A DNA stretch of 64,000 bases. It comes from Dactylis glomerata. Taxonomy: Eukaryota > Streptophyta > Magnoliopsida > Poales > Poaceae. Location of the stretch: the NCBI GenBank assembly GCA_007115705.1, contig QXEO01001867.1, positions 62,001 to 126,000 on the forward strand, given 5' to 3'. The notes under the pieces are model-generated. The model was not told where the DNA came from and searched no databases. It worked only from the letters and a program-made list of their open reading frames with translations. The position numbers were made by a program, and so were the translations under genes. Below, piece by piece: positions 23,368 through 35,603 of this stretch (positions are counted from its first letter, which is position 1; the number at the start of each line of letters is the position of its first letter).

Positions 23368-24790
23368 ATACGTCTCAAACGTATCTATAATTTTTAATGT
23401 TCCATGCTTGTTTTTACACCATTTGCCTTATGTTTCGTTACACTTCGTGGCGTTTTTATGCGATTTCCGGAACTAACCTATTGACAAAATGCCACAGTGC
23501 CAGTTCCCTGTTTTCTGTTGTTTTTGTGTTTCAGAAAAGCTACACAGGAAATATTCTCGGAATTGGACGAAAGAACTTCTGGAACTCCTATTTTTCCCGG
23601 ACGAAGGACGAGGACCAAACGGGAGCAAGAGAGGGGCCAGGGGCTGCCCACACAATAGGGGGGCGCGGCCCAGCCCCTGGCCGCGCCCACCCATTGTGTG
23701 ACCACCCTGGTCCACTCCTGACAATGCCCTTTCGCCTATAAGAAGCCTCCCGACGGAAAACCCTAAAACAATCGGTGAAATTTCCAGAAGAGTTCCACAG
23801 CTCCGTCGCCGCTGCCGATGAATTTCGGGGGACAGAAGTCTCTGTTCCAGCACCCTGCTGGGATGGGGAAGTGCCCCTGGAGCCATATCCATCGGTCTCC
23901 ATCGCCGTCTCCATCGACCTCACCGCCATCTCCATCAACCTTGCTGTCTCCTACGATGAGGAGGGAGTAGTTCTCCCCCGGGGCTGAGGGTTCTACCGGT
24001 AGCTATGTGGTTCACCTCTCTCTCCCATGATGTGATCTTTATGTGATCGTGAGCTTTGTATCTAGTTGAATTGGTAGATGTTATTATTCAGATATTATGC
24101 TACTCCCGTGCTTATATTTGTAATCTCCAGAGATACCTTGTATCATGGTGTGAAGGTGACAGTGTGCGCATCATGTGTGTCTCTTTTCGTTAACGTCTCT
24201 ATGAATTGTTGGTATTTGTTGGATCCATCTAGTACGTTCATGGTGACAATGTGGGACAATCTAGTTTGGGTCCATACGAACTTTGAGGAGTGCTTCATAG
24301 CCCTACGCATGATTAGTGTTTGTTTTCCATTGGAGAATTGTTTTGAGTTGCATATTGATGATAGTATCTATTGGTTCAATTATGTTATATTTGTTGAGAG
24401 TGTGTCCACTAGTGAAAGTATGATCCCTAAGCCTTGTTTCCAAGCATTGCACACCGTTTCCTTTCAGTTTTGTTACATGTTTGCTCGCAACGATACTTAT
24501 TTCAGATTACGTTTAGTACTTATAATCATCACTACTACTTGTATTTCACTATCTCTTCGCCGAACTAGTGCACCTATACATCTGACAAGTGTATTGGGTG
24601 TGTTGGGGATACAAGAGACTTTCTGTATCGTAATTGCAGGGTTGCTTGAGAGAGATAGCTTTGACCTCCTCCTCCCTGAGTTTGATAAACCTTGGGTGAT
24701 CCACTTAAGGGAAACTTGCTGCTGCTCTACAAACCTCTGCACTTGGAGACCCAACACTGTCTACAAGAACAGATGCGTGCGTAGACATCA

Positions 24791-26253
24791 GAAGACCCTC
24801 AAAAGGCAGGAAGCCTAATGAACTTATTTGGATCTATAAACAGACATGGATGTTTTTGCATCTATAAAGTAGTCGACACATCGTTAAAAGAGTTTACGAT
24901 TATGTTCAATGAGTTGACTGTGACAAGATTTGATCTTTCATAGCGATATTTAGTCTGGACGGTTTACTGTAGCAACCACTACATATGCCAAGTTTGGTAT
25001 ATGTTAGTTGGACAAACAAGACAACATTCTTCTAATAGAATGGTTACCTAGGATATGTACATGACATGGTCCAATGGGTTTTGTAAATTCAAAGGATGCT
25101 AAAAAGGCATGCAAACTTCTTGAAGTAAGCATCTCGGAGTTGGAATATTCACCGTGATGAAATAATTAAAAGGTTTAGTTTCATCAGATACGATGAATAT
25201 GCTTGTATTTGCAATAAATTAAGTGGGAGCGCTGAGACATATTTTCAGTACATTATGTAGAAGACATATTGTTAATTGGAAATGATGTATCTTTTATTGA
25301 CATAGGTTAATAATTTTATTGAAAATTAGATTTTCAATGAAAGACTTAGGCAAAACCAAAATATTGGGTATCAATGTCTATGTAGATAGATCGAGGTGCC
25401 AATATAATTGTGGCAACGTACATAGATGAAATATTGAATGAAGTTCAATATGGAAACGACGAGAAAAATTCTTGCCGCATGGAAGAGGTTGAAACAAGAT
25501 TCAGGTATTTTTGACACTTGATGAGTGAAGCCACATGAATGATTTGATCGATCATGTATACCGTGATATGTATATATCCAGATATGTCCTATGCTCTAAA
25601 TGTTATGAGCATATACCAGAGTGATAAATGTCATAAGATGGTTACTGGACAATAATAAGGATATCCTTATGTGCTTTGGAAGGACTAAGGATATATATTA
25701 TGTATGACAAAGTGACACATAGTTCATTGTAAAGTGTTACATTGATACTAAGTTTGTCATAAGATACAAATTAAGTGCATCTCAATTTTAGCTATGTGTT
25801 TAGGCGGCACAATGTAATAGAAGGAAGTTCCATGATGGATTTGGATGAGTTCCAAAGTTAACACATTGTGATGGATTTTACAACAAAGGTTGAGTATATG
25901 GCTGCTTTAGAAGTAGCAAAAGAGGGCATTTGTGTCAAGAAATTTGTTATCAAACTAGCTGTAGTTCCAAGCGGGCTATTACTATGAAAATCTATTGTGT
26001 GACAATAGTGTCAACATGGTTTTAGCTGAAGGAACTAAGGTCTCACAAAAGGACCAAATTTATACCCAACTATCTCATTCCAGAATGAGTGATGCGTAGA
26101 GACGCAAAGACATGCAAATATACACAGAACTGAAAGTGTCAGATCTGGAAATCAGATTAACCACATGCAACGCGTACGGATAACACGTAAATGTCATAAG
26201 TGTTATATACGCAGGTATCAACTAGATTATTGACTCTAGTGCAAGTGGGAGAC
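24791..26253 (+). pseudogene. Angela/BARE-like copia pol remnant (element F), RT to RNase H, heavily decayed
   Basis: No long open frame. Translated pieces in shifting frames look like the end of copia pol: RT-like segments near 25000-25330 (LLIGND near 25268-25290, SMKDLG near 25340), and the RNase H end near 25880-26060 (EYMAALEVAK, VKKFVIKLAVVPS, then a decayed DN and the HKR region). A polypurine tract AAGTGGGAGAC (26243-26253) precedes the LTR start. The 5' part of the element lies left of the window because B is inserted here. The family call rests on remembered similarity to Angela/WIS/BARE. Superfamily is secure. Confidence 0.78.
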
Positions 26254-26339
26254 TGAAGGGAATATGCCCGTGAGGCAATAATAAAGTAGTTATTATCATA
26301 TTCCATGTTTATGATAAAAGTTTATTTCTCATGCTAGAA
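26254..26339 (+). repeat. 3' LTR of copia F, first piece
   Basis: Starts TGAAGGGAATATGCCCGTGAG after the polypurine tract and continues into CATGCTAGAA. The next copia base is T50293, where TTGTATTAATCGG resumes. Joined, this gives the usual Angela-type LTR sequence (recollection) and defines the Helitron target site A/T. Confidence 0.85.
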
Positions 26340-26399
26340 TCTTATCTTATCTCTACTAATAATATTGCAATAGGACCGGTCCGTGTCCGTAAAATACGT

Positions 26400-26830
26400 T
26401 TTCAACCGACGCAATACGTTTTCGTCCAGACACAGGACCAGCCGATCGATCCACGCAATACGTTTTTGTCCAGGCACCGGAAACTCTGCTCCAATAGATC
26501 GATCTGAACTCTGAACGGAAACTCCCACCGGAAGAGGAAACAGAGTCAGAAACTCTGCTTCGTCCAGGCACAGGACTAGCCGATCGCGCCCAGGGCCAGA
26601 AAAAAGGTAGCTAAACCAAACCAAACAGAGTCGGAAACTCTGCTTCGTCCAGGCACAGGACCAGCTGATCGCGCCCAGGGCCAGAAAAAAAGGTAGCTAA
26701 ACCAAACCGAACCGAACTCTGCTCCAATAGATCGATCTGAACTCTGAATGGAAACTCCCACCGGAAGAGGAAACAGAGTCGGAAACTCTGCTTTAAGTAC
26801 ATCAGAAACTCTGCTCCAAAGTACAACAAA
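26400..26830 (+). repeat. Subterminal direct repeats at the Helitron 5' end
   Basis: An 85-bp unit beginning CAGAGTC is repeated in tandem at 26541-26625 and 26626 onward, with a partial third copy at 26774. A second unit starting CTCTGCTCCAATAGATCG occurs at 26484 and 26717. Related CGTTTT(C/T)GTCCAG pieces occur at 26417-26475. Small frames here only reflect the repeats. Confidence 0.75.
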
Positions 26831-26953
26831 AATTATGTCCGTTTACTACTCAAACAAAACAATTCCTTCCGTCTACTACTCAAGCTCAGGTCATCAAATA
26901 GAAACATAGAGCAACTGCACACAACTTCGCCAGAAACACACAAAACTTCGCCA

Positions 26954-27055
26954 GAACCGCACAGAGTAGCCGTTCGGTCGACTCTGACTTCGCCGGAACC
27001 CCCGACTTCGCCGGAACCGCACAGAGTAGCCGTTCGGTCGACTCCGCCGGAACCT
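26954..27055 (+). repeat. 60-bp tandem repeat, CTTCGCCGGAACC type
   Basis: The block AACCGCACAGAGTAGCCG...GGTCGACTC starts near 26955 and again 60 bp later near 27015. CTTCGCCGGAAC motifs recur at 38868-38930 upstream of the Ulp1 gene, which links the two promoter-side regions of this Helitron. Confidence 0.6.
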
Positions 27056-27057
27056 CG

Positions 27058-29129
27058 TCATCTCACCGTTCTACCGACCGCACCGATTCCGTCAGACTGC
27101 ACGACAAAATCTGTAAGTGCCAAGTCAGTATAAACTTGTAGCAATTCTGAATATGCTTTTCGTAACGATAGTGTGAACAACAGCATTTGGACAGATGCTA
27201 ACTCTTCCACATGTCGATGCACTCCTCTTTCCTCATCTTCTATGTCTTTGTTTATGAGAATATACAACCAGGGTGGCTTTGGTTGTAGCTGCACAGATAA
27301 ATACTCCCCAGTCTTTGTAAACAGTTGACAGATATCAGCTCTGTCTGACTGCCAGTTTATATGTTGTACACGTCCAGTTGCACTAACATACACTTGCTTC
27401 TCCTGCTCAACTGCCCACAATATACTGCATTTATCACCAAAATTTTGATATCGTGGAGACAACAACTTGCAAAGAAGATCTCCAGGGGGATATGCCAATA
27501 AAGGAACACTGACCATGCGATTGTTGCTAGCAGAATAAGCAAATTGATTCGGTCTTGCCAAAGGACCAAGCCAAAACTGAACCAAACATGTAGCAGGTAG
27601 TATTCCTTTCTGATTGCACACAGATGATGACAATAACAGTGGTCTGAATATGTGCCCATTGTGGATGTTCCATTTGTCCGTACTTGATAATGAATCAGGC
27701 ATGATGAGAGCCTCACTTCCAATTTTTGTACTATATGATACCACAAGAACCCATGCAATTTCCCATCGAAAATAATCAGGACCACAAGGAATAGCACCTA
27801 GAATCATTCCACATGAACTGGATTGCACAACATAACTTCTAAGAAAACTGGGAGCATAATCACCAAGGTGAACTTCCAAAACTGAACATGTGACTAAGAG
27901 ATTCCGAGGTATTTCAGTGATAAGTCGCACAGGATAAGGAGAAACTTCGAAACCTGCATTGGTCAGCTGCCAGCTGTGAATATGAATCGAGCATACAACC
28001 TCGAGCTCTGGTGGCGGCCATGGTTGTTGTCGAACTTCTTCCTGTGTTGGCACCTCGTCAGGCAGAGCGTACGCGGGGACCTCCTCAGTGTGGTCGCACA
28101 ACAGAATCCTATTTGTTGTCGACTGAACTGTGCAGCTAGCCTCTGGACGATAGCCGGACCAATCACCTAGGGATAAACTCCACAGATCCGGAGGACGTGG
28201 GGGCACGGGTGAGACTACAAATTAACATCATCAGGTTCACTTAAACTGATGCAAACAACCTACTATGCTCCTAGGCTTCCAAAACTTGCATTTAAGAAAC
28301 AACAAATATCAGTATAGGAAAATGGCATAACAATGCGAATAAAAAGGCTTCCAAAACTTGCATTTAAGAAACAACAAATATCAGTATAGGAAAATGGCAT
28401 AACAATGCGAATAAAATCAATAATAAGTTCAATTGAATTCAAAGCAAGCAAGATATACGAGTTCTAATGAAGCTTCTAAGCATAGAGGAGCTTGGAGCCA
28501 CGTGGAAGTCTGCCACATTGTAAAATATAACATTCATGTAGTTGATAACTATTTGTCCCAAAATAACATCGACAAGATCTGGCGAAACTTGGCACAGCAT
28601 GTACGAAGATATCAGCATCAATGGCACATCTCGGCCGTCGGCTAGCTGATCACCATTTCAAAGCCTATATCTGTGGTTCAAGAAATGGAATTGCTATTCT
28701 CGATTCAGACAAGACACTGATTTGTTTACGAAACGCCTTACTATGGGTATCTGAGCATATAATAATTACAGGATTAACTACTACTGGAAAAGATAGCATC
28801 CTTAATGGCATGACCAAATCATAATCATGCAACCACACAAGGAAGGAACCCAATAGCCAGCATATCAATGGCATGACCAAATCACAATCATGCAACCACA
28901 CCACTGCCTACATCATGGGATCCACAGAGCACATAGATGAGATAGGGAGGACCAGAAACTCACCTAAATCCATGGGGTCAAGGAAGAGGCCACCACTGCC
29001 ATAGTTGGGGTGAACTTGCCACCATCGCACAACAGGGATGGCATAAGTAGTCAAAGCCAAGTGCCAGCCAGGCCTAGGTGGAAGATAAGTGCATGAAGTC
29101 ACAAAATTAATACAAGGAGAACATAGCAT
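27058..29129 (-). CDS. Uncharacterised spliced gene carried by the Helitron (two visible exons)
   Basis: I do not recognise this protein. The 3' exon 28214-27058 is open for about 385 codons to a stop at 27058-27060. It begins at a good splice acceptor (TTAATTTGTAG). An upstream exon (29129 or higher to 28964) ends at a donor GTGAGT, and splicing joins the two in frame across V-S-P-V-P-P-R-P-P. The upstream exon reads TTYAIPVVRWWQVHPNYGSG and LFLDPMDL. The downstream exon has many aromatic and Cys residues (SYVVQSSSCGMILGAIPCGP, VQFWLGPLARPNQFAYSAS). There is no signal peptide, clear membrane segment or catalytic motif. The start and any further 5' exons are not defined. It is probably a captured host gene, opposite in direction to Rep-Hel, or a lineage-specific Helitron gene. 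Confidence 0.5.
28274..28416 (+). repeat. 72-bp tandem duplication
   Basis: GGCTTCCAAAACTTGC... at 28274-28345 is repeated at 28346-28416 almost perfectly, in the intron of the minus-strand gene. A second, 63-bp spaced direct repeat AATGGCATGACCAAATCA lies at 28804 and 28867. Both look recent. Confidence 0.8.
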
Positions 29130-29845
29130 GTTCCTGTGAAACCGTACAAGTACATAACAACATGTACCATGTATAAATTTTAGAACTACAAATTAACATT
29201 TTCCCATGGAACTGATTAATTACTAAGAAAAACATCATCAAGTTCACTTAAACTTTCTAAGATACTAAATTTTCATTTAGATCAGGTTAAGCTTATCTTA
29301 AAATGAATGATCTGCTCCACTAATAATTACTTTCAAAATGAAAAGAAGGAATCAGCAAGACAACTACGCCAGGGTATCATTCAGCTAAGAGTGCTACCAG
29401 TCAACCGGTGTATCTGGACTGCCACTTTATTTTAAACAATTTGAGTGTGAGATATTTACCTTTAGTTTTGCTTGTTTTTCGCAGAAAAGCCAGGGAAGAT
29501 ACAAACATCGCCTAGCCGGTATTAGCCCTGACAAAAAAAAAACAAAGAAACATCAGGTATTTTTATAATCTCAGTCTTCCTTTATTTTTATTTTGTACTC
29601 CACAATAGCTTACTACAACTGATCTCAAAACTGAAAAGGCAGAAGTACAATTTCTGCACACGACTTACTATCTTCTCCAAATAGTATCGCTTGTAAATAG
29701 TAAGCATCAGCTTTGTACATAGTCGAACAATGCATCGATTTATTTATCCTGCGTTGTAGTAGGTTTATGCATTACGTAGTTGATTTATTACAATGTCATT
29801 GATATTATCCAAGTTTAATACTTACAGTATACAAATACTAATGCA
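29130..29845. other. Intergenic stretch of the Helitron upstream of Rep-Hel
   Basis: AT-rich, no supported gene. It lies between the divergent minus-strand gene and Rep-Hel, so it probably holds both promoters. A splice-acceptor-like AATGCAG just before 29847, with an open frame following, hints at one further 5' exon of Rep-Hel. Confidence 0.4.
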
Positions 29846-29875
29846 GGAAAACAAATTTTGTTGAAAACTCAAGTA

Positions 29876-32800
29876 ATGGATGTCAAGGAAGAAAAAAGAA
29901 AAAAAGATAGAGAGCGGCATGCACAAATGACCGATGAAGAAAAGCAAGAAAAACTTAAAAAACGGCGTGAAGCCTATCAGCGAAACAAAACAATTAAAGA
30001 GGCAAAGAAAAATTCAGAACTAGAGCCAGAAAAACGGACAGAAGAGGAAGTTGGAACATCTGCCTTAAATACAGGACAAAGAAAACCCGTGACGCCGGGC
30101 GAAAGACAAACACTTCTACATCGCCGTAACGAAGAGTTCTCGACAAAATAGAGAAAAGGTGCCTCGGTATCATCACAAGAAGTCATAGAACCTCAAAAGC
30201 ATCCACAAGTCTTGATTAACGGTAATACTTAAATTTTAACAATACTAAAACATTCAAATGTTATATACAGTATGTACAACTAACCATCTTTCCTGGAAGG
30301 CATCCGCCGTTCATTGTGTCCACCCAATAAACACGCAGATGCACCACCACAATCATTCTGCAATGCTGAAGAACATGGTAAGGGTATTGATATCATAATA
30401 TCCATGATGAAAAATGGGAATGGTGGCATAGACAATACAAATATGCCAGAAGTCTTAATTAACGGTAATATTCTAAATTTTATGCAATACATATACAATC
30501 CAAAAACAAATATATACATTATGAACAACTAACAATCTTTTTGAACAGGCATCCCCTCTTCAAATATCTCAGAGGATAGAAATCAAGCAACGTGTGATCG
30601 AGCTGGGCGAAATAGTTTGACTGCAAAGCAAAAGGAGGAGATTAATGCACGTAAAAGAGTTGACAGAAATACTCTTACAGCCAAGAAAAAGGAGGAGATA
30701 AATGCACGTAGAAGAGCCGAAGATAGAGCTCAACGAAATAGATTGACGGCTGAGCAGAATGAACAGAAAAATGCACATAGAAGGGCAACCCGAAAACCTA
30801 CATCTACACACAGCAAAACTGAAGAGGAGAGGGTGGCAATGCTAGCTCGCCGTAGGGCAAAAGCTGCAGCTAGGAGGAACACCCCGTGCAAAGAATCCAT
30901 CGCGATACCGTGCCCAATTGCAACAACTTTGCCAACGATAAACCGAGCATCAACCACACACAAACAACCCAGCAAAGAGGGGACTGCTTCACCTACCCCC
31001 TCCCCTTCCTCGATGAGCATGCCAGAGTATAGCATCAACACAAAAGGTAACAAAATCATCTTTACTTCCTTTACTTAAAGCATCATACTTACTGGTTTGA
31101 TAATATTATAGGAGAAATGGAGGCCTTCCTAAATGATATGATGGATGAGAATACCATCCTCGATGACCTCATGGACAAGGAGTGCTACATTTATGCCCGT
31201 GAAGGTACTTGTGTCAGCCTTTCCATAAACCCTCTCTGATACGAGTCAAAATTAACATACTAATGTGACATCCTATGCATATAGGTTTCGACGCTGATGA
31301 CATGGACATCGATACACCGACAGATCCATCTGCTGAGGAATCTATCGATCCTTTCGACTGTGTGTACTCGAACATACCAAACATCACGCACATACTAAAA
31401 CAAGTCCCGGACTGCGGACACTGTCATGCAGAGAAGTTTGAGCATGAGACTGACGGCTTTTGTTGTCAAAACGGACAAATCGAGTTGGTTGAACAAGAAA
31501 CAGAGCCTATCCTAGAGCTGATGAGGCTATGGTCTAGCGCAGATGCAGATGCTCGACATTTTCGAGAGAGCATAAGATTCTTCAACGGCCACTTCTCATT
31601 CACAACTCTTGGCGCCAGCCTAGACAACAGCTGCACAAATATGAGGTCTGGGGTATACACATTCCGAGCGCAAGGCTCGATATACCACAACGTACATTCA
31701 TTCGGGCCAAACTCTTGCTCGGAACATCTACAACTGTACTTCTACGACGACGATCCAAGCCTGATCCATCGCAAGGAAGCCACCAAGGAGCTGGACCAGG
31801 AGGTGTTCCGAAAGGTCGTGGAGATACTGAGAGGAAACCCCTACTCCGAGTAGTTTAGGAGTTTGGGCGCCCATACGGACAACCTCCAAAACTACCGTAT
31901 AGAACTGAACACCGACAACAAGCTAGATCAACGGAGATACAATTTACCGGTATCGTCTGAGGTGGCTGCGATTTGGGTCGAGGGCAGCGACCTGGCAAAT
32001 AGGTTCAAGCGCAGCATCACACTCTACGGTAACAACAACGAGAGGCATAGTATATTTGCCACACAAGGATGCTATGGCCCGCTCTCGTACCCCCTTTTCT
32101 TCCCCCGGGGGGAGCTTGGCTGGCATCCAAATATCCCTAAGCGCGAGACGCCTTGGCACGTTGAGCAGCGATCAAGAGAGGACCGTGAGGATGAAGGTTA
32201 GGCTGTTTAAGATACTTCTACAGGTTTTGCCTATCCATTTTGTATTTAACCTAACCTTCTTTTTCATGTCCTTCACACAGATGGAGGTGGTCATCTATGC
32301 GTCTCTGTTAGGGACTACTACTGTTACATGCTACAAACACGTCCGACTATATTCAACCCCATACTACATGGTGGGTGTCTGTTCCAACAGTTTGCGGTTG
32401 ACATGTATATAAAGATTGAGGGCTGTAGGTTAAATTGGATCAGGGACCACCAGCCAGAGCTACGTGCTGACCTATATAAAGGCATTGTGGATAGCATCAC
32501 AGTCGGAGAGACTCGCGCAAGCGCTATTGGCACGAGGACTGTTCTCCCCTGGAAGTTCTAGGGAGGCTTTCGAGACATGAAGCGCAGGCATATGGACGCC
32601 ATGGCGTTGGTGCAAACGTATGGCAAGCCTGACATCTTCTTGACGATGACCTGCAACCCTAACTGGCAGGAGATACAGGATGCACTGCTTCTAGGACAAA
32701 CCCCGCAGGACAGACCAGATATTGTGGTCCGCGTGTTTAGGGCCAAGCTAGATACGATGAAAGAGATGCTAACCAAGAAGAATATCCTGGGCGTAGTGAA

Positions 32801-35603
32801 GGCCTACGTCTATGTGGTCGAGTTCCAGAAGAGGGGCCTCCCGCATGCCCATTTCCTGTTGATCATGGATTCAGAATATAAGCTAATTGTGCCAGAGCAG
32901 TATGACCGCCTCATATCCGCCGAGCTCCCGGACAAGAAAAAGTACCCGGAGCTATACGCCATTGTTGTGAAACATATGATGCACGGCCCATGTGGTGTCC
33001 TCAAGCCAAACAACGTGTGCATGCAAGATGGGTCATGCAAGTGTAGGTACCCACGAGCATTCAACGAGACCACCGTACAAGGGAAGGACTCATACCCAAT
33101 TTATCGGAGACGGAAGAACGGCCGTTGTGCGAAGGTCCGAGGTCAGATGCTAGACAATAGATGGGTTGTGCCTTACAATCCGTACCTCTTGCGGATGTTT
33201 GACTGCCACATTAACGTGGAGGTGTGCTCCAGCATAAAGGCCATCAAGTACCTATATAAGTACGTATACAAGGGCCACAATCAAACTTCGTTCAATATCG
33301 ACATACCCGATGCCGAAGGTAACATAGACGAGATAAAGAGATTCGTTGACGCAAGGTGGATTACTCCACCGGAGGCAATGTGGAGGATATTCGGCTTCAA
33401 GCTCTGTGAGAACCACCCGTCGGTCCTACCGTTGCCGCTTCATCTTCCAGATATGCAAATGGTCACGTTCAAAGCGGGAGAGAACCTGAACGACGTCGCC
33501 GCCCGAGAGAACCCATTCATGCTGACAGAGTATTTCCTGGCTAACGAAAAGCACGCGTGGGCTCGGGATATTCTTTACAAAGATTTTCCGAGAAGTTTGA
33601 CATGGCAACCAGCAAAGTACTGGAAGAAAAGGGACAAGGGTCAACAAGTAGGCTGAATTGTGTCAGCCCATCCCGCCGAGGGGGAACGGTACTTTCTGAG
33701 AGTCCTACTAAACCATGTACCAGGCTCAAAGTCCTTTGAAGATCTAAAAACAGTGGACGGTGTGCTATGTGATACCTTTCGTGAGGCAGCCGAGAGGAAG
33801 GGTCTCGTCGAGGCCGACAACACGCTAGACGAGAGTCTTACGGAGTCAGAGCAATACGCCATGCCAGCCTCACTTAGGAGGCTCTTCGCGACGATCCTGG
33901 TATTCTGCGAGCCTGGAGATGTGCGCGGTCTTTGGGATAGGCACCATGGGGCGATGTCTGACGACTACCGATGCAAACACACGTGTCCAAAAGAAGTGGA
34001 GCAGAAGGTCTTGCTTGATATCAGGGGAATGCTGCATTCCATGGGCAAAGATATAAAAACGTACCCTCTACCAGACATCGATGAGACTTATGACAACACA
34101 GACGGCGAGGCTAGGGAGGTCATCGAGGAGACCAATATCAAGGTAGATGAGGAAGACGCTTCTCTAGCAACCTCACTAAACGATGAGCAGAGGCTTGCCT
34201 ATGATGAGATACTAACGGCAATTGTAGGTGGAAATAGGGGTGTTTTCTTCGTGGATGGCCCGGGAGGAACAGGGAAGACCTACCTATACAGGGCACTGCT
34301 TGCTACAGTTCGGGGCGAGGGGAAGATCGCGGTGGCCACAGCAACATCAGGAGTCGCCGCTTCCATCATGCCAGGAGGAAGGACAGCCCACTCGAGGTTC
34401 AAGATACCACTAAACCTTGAAGAAGGAAAATCATGTAGCTTCACTAAGCAGAGTGGGACAGCCAAGCTCCTAAGGAAGGCTTCACTAATACTATGGGACG
34501 AGGCAACGATGACGAAACGACAGGCAATTGAGGCGTTGGACAGAAGCATGCGCGACATCATGGAATGCCGAGATCGACCTTTCGGGGGCAAGACTATCGT
34601 GTTTGGTGGGGACTTCAGACAGGTGCTTCCGGTGGTGAGGAAAGGGTCACGAGGTCAGATAATAGATGCAAGTCTATGGAGCTCAAACCTATGGAAGGGC
34701 ATGCGCAAGCTAAGGCTCGTAGAGAACATGAGGGCCCAAAACGATCGGTGGTTAGCGGATTATCTTCTGAGGGTAGGTAACGGCACCGAGGAAACTGACG
34801 AGGAAGGAAACATACAGCTACCCGAAGATACATGTGTGTCGTCTACGGGAGACGCGGCTGACATTGAGAAGCTTATTGACCATGTGTTTCCTGCTCTACA
34901 CAACAACATGGACAATCCACATTACATGACTTCTCAAGCGATCCTATCCACAAAGAATGACAGCGTCGATGGAATAAACGAGCACATGATTGAGTGTTTT
35001 TAGGGCGAGGAAATGATCTACTATAGCTTTGACAGTGCAGAGGACGATCCACATGGATACTACCCTCAGGAGTTCCTCAATGACCTAACTCCTAATGGGC
35101 TTCCACCACATGCACTTAAATTGAAGATAAATTGTCCTGTTATACTATTGAGGAACATCGACCCAGCAAACGGTTTGTGTAACGGCACGAGGCTTGTGGT
35201 ACGTGGGTTCCAAAGGAATGCCATCGATGTGGAGATCATCGTGGGACAGCACGCAGGGGAGAGGGTGTTTCTTCCTCGGATACCTCTATGCCCCTCCGAC
35301 GATGACATGTTCCCGTTCAGGTTCAAGAGGAAGCAGTTCCCGATTAGACTGAGCTTTGCCATGACGATCAACAAGGCGCAAGGGCAGACCATCCCGATTG
35401 TCGGTGTGTACCTACCGGATCCGGTATTCTCTCATGGCCAGTTGTATGTCGCGTTGTCCAGAGCAACCGTGAAAAGCAACATCAAGATTCTCGCCATAAA
35501 AGGCAATCGAAAGAAAACCAAAAATTTAAAGAAGAGAAAAAGAACCGAGTCCTTAGTAACGACTACGCTGAACATAGTCTACAAGGAAGTACTTAGCACT
35601 TGA
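29876..35603 (+). pseudogene. Helitron Rep-PIF1 helicase, six exons, frame kept but five nonsense codons
   Basis: Exons: 29876-30221, 30300-30464, 30549-31046, 31112-31204, 31285-32196, 32281-35603. All junctions are GT-AG and in phase; the sum is 5,337 bases (1,778 codons plus stop). The N-terminus is Lys/Arg-rich with three LTAxQxEExNAR-type repeats. A Cys/His cluster CGHCHAEKFEH...FCC lies near 31411-31470. Rep has the HUH motif GLPHAHFLL (32834-32860) and the two-tyrosine motif KYLYKYVYKG (33247-33276). The helicase has Walker A GPGGTGKT (34258-34281), Walker B LWDEATM (34492-34512), GGDFRQVLPVV, INKAQGQT and YVALSRAT. Premature stops: 30149, 31851, 32559 and 35001 (TAG) and 33654 (TGA). 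The protein would nick and unwind Helitron DNA for rolling-circle transposition, but as written it is non-functional without readthrough or repair. Confidence 0.92.
30208..30550 (+). repeat. Duplicated intron plus exon edge inside Rep-Hel
   Basis: The block AAGTCTTGATTAACG plus intron 30222-30299 plus GCATCC resembles AAGTCTTAATTAACG plus intron 30465-30548 plus GCATCC. Both introns start GTAATA and share an AAATTTTA segment and an AACTAAC(C/A)ATCTTT end. The encoded edge Q/E-V-L-I-N-G-I is repeated. This looks like an old tandem duplication of an exon with its intron. Confidence 0.7.

Larger units (their letters stand above)
14336..24790 (+). mobile_element. Sabrina-type (Athila-like) non-autonomous gypsy element B, 5' part outside window, 3' LTR interrupted
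   Basis: The left edge is where element A is inserted; the 5' LTR lies left of the window. Present are a gag-like region (14341-15484), about 2.9 kb of non-coding internal DNA, a polypurine tract AAGCTTGGGGATGC (18374-18387) and a 3' LTR starting TGATACG and ending TAGACATCA at 24790. The LTR is split by solo LTR E. No protease, RT or integrase is recognisable. The Sabrina/WHAM-type label is from memory of these LTR ends and the gag-like protein. Confidence 0.8.
18388..24790 (+). repeat. 3' LTR of element B, split by solo LTR E
   Basis: The pieces are 18388-18394 (TGATACG) and 23368-24790. After removal of E and one TSD, the LTR reads TGATACGTCTCAAACGTATC, the canonical start of this LTR class. 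The end is GTGCGTAGACATCA at 24790. The right flank 24791-24795 (GAAGA) should be the TSD in copia element F. Confidence 0.82.

Noticed and set aside
24078..24818. 246-codon frame spanning the end of B's LTR
   Set aside because: It lies within the LTR and crosses its end into copia DNA. Composition is not protein-like and no motif is recognisable.
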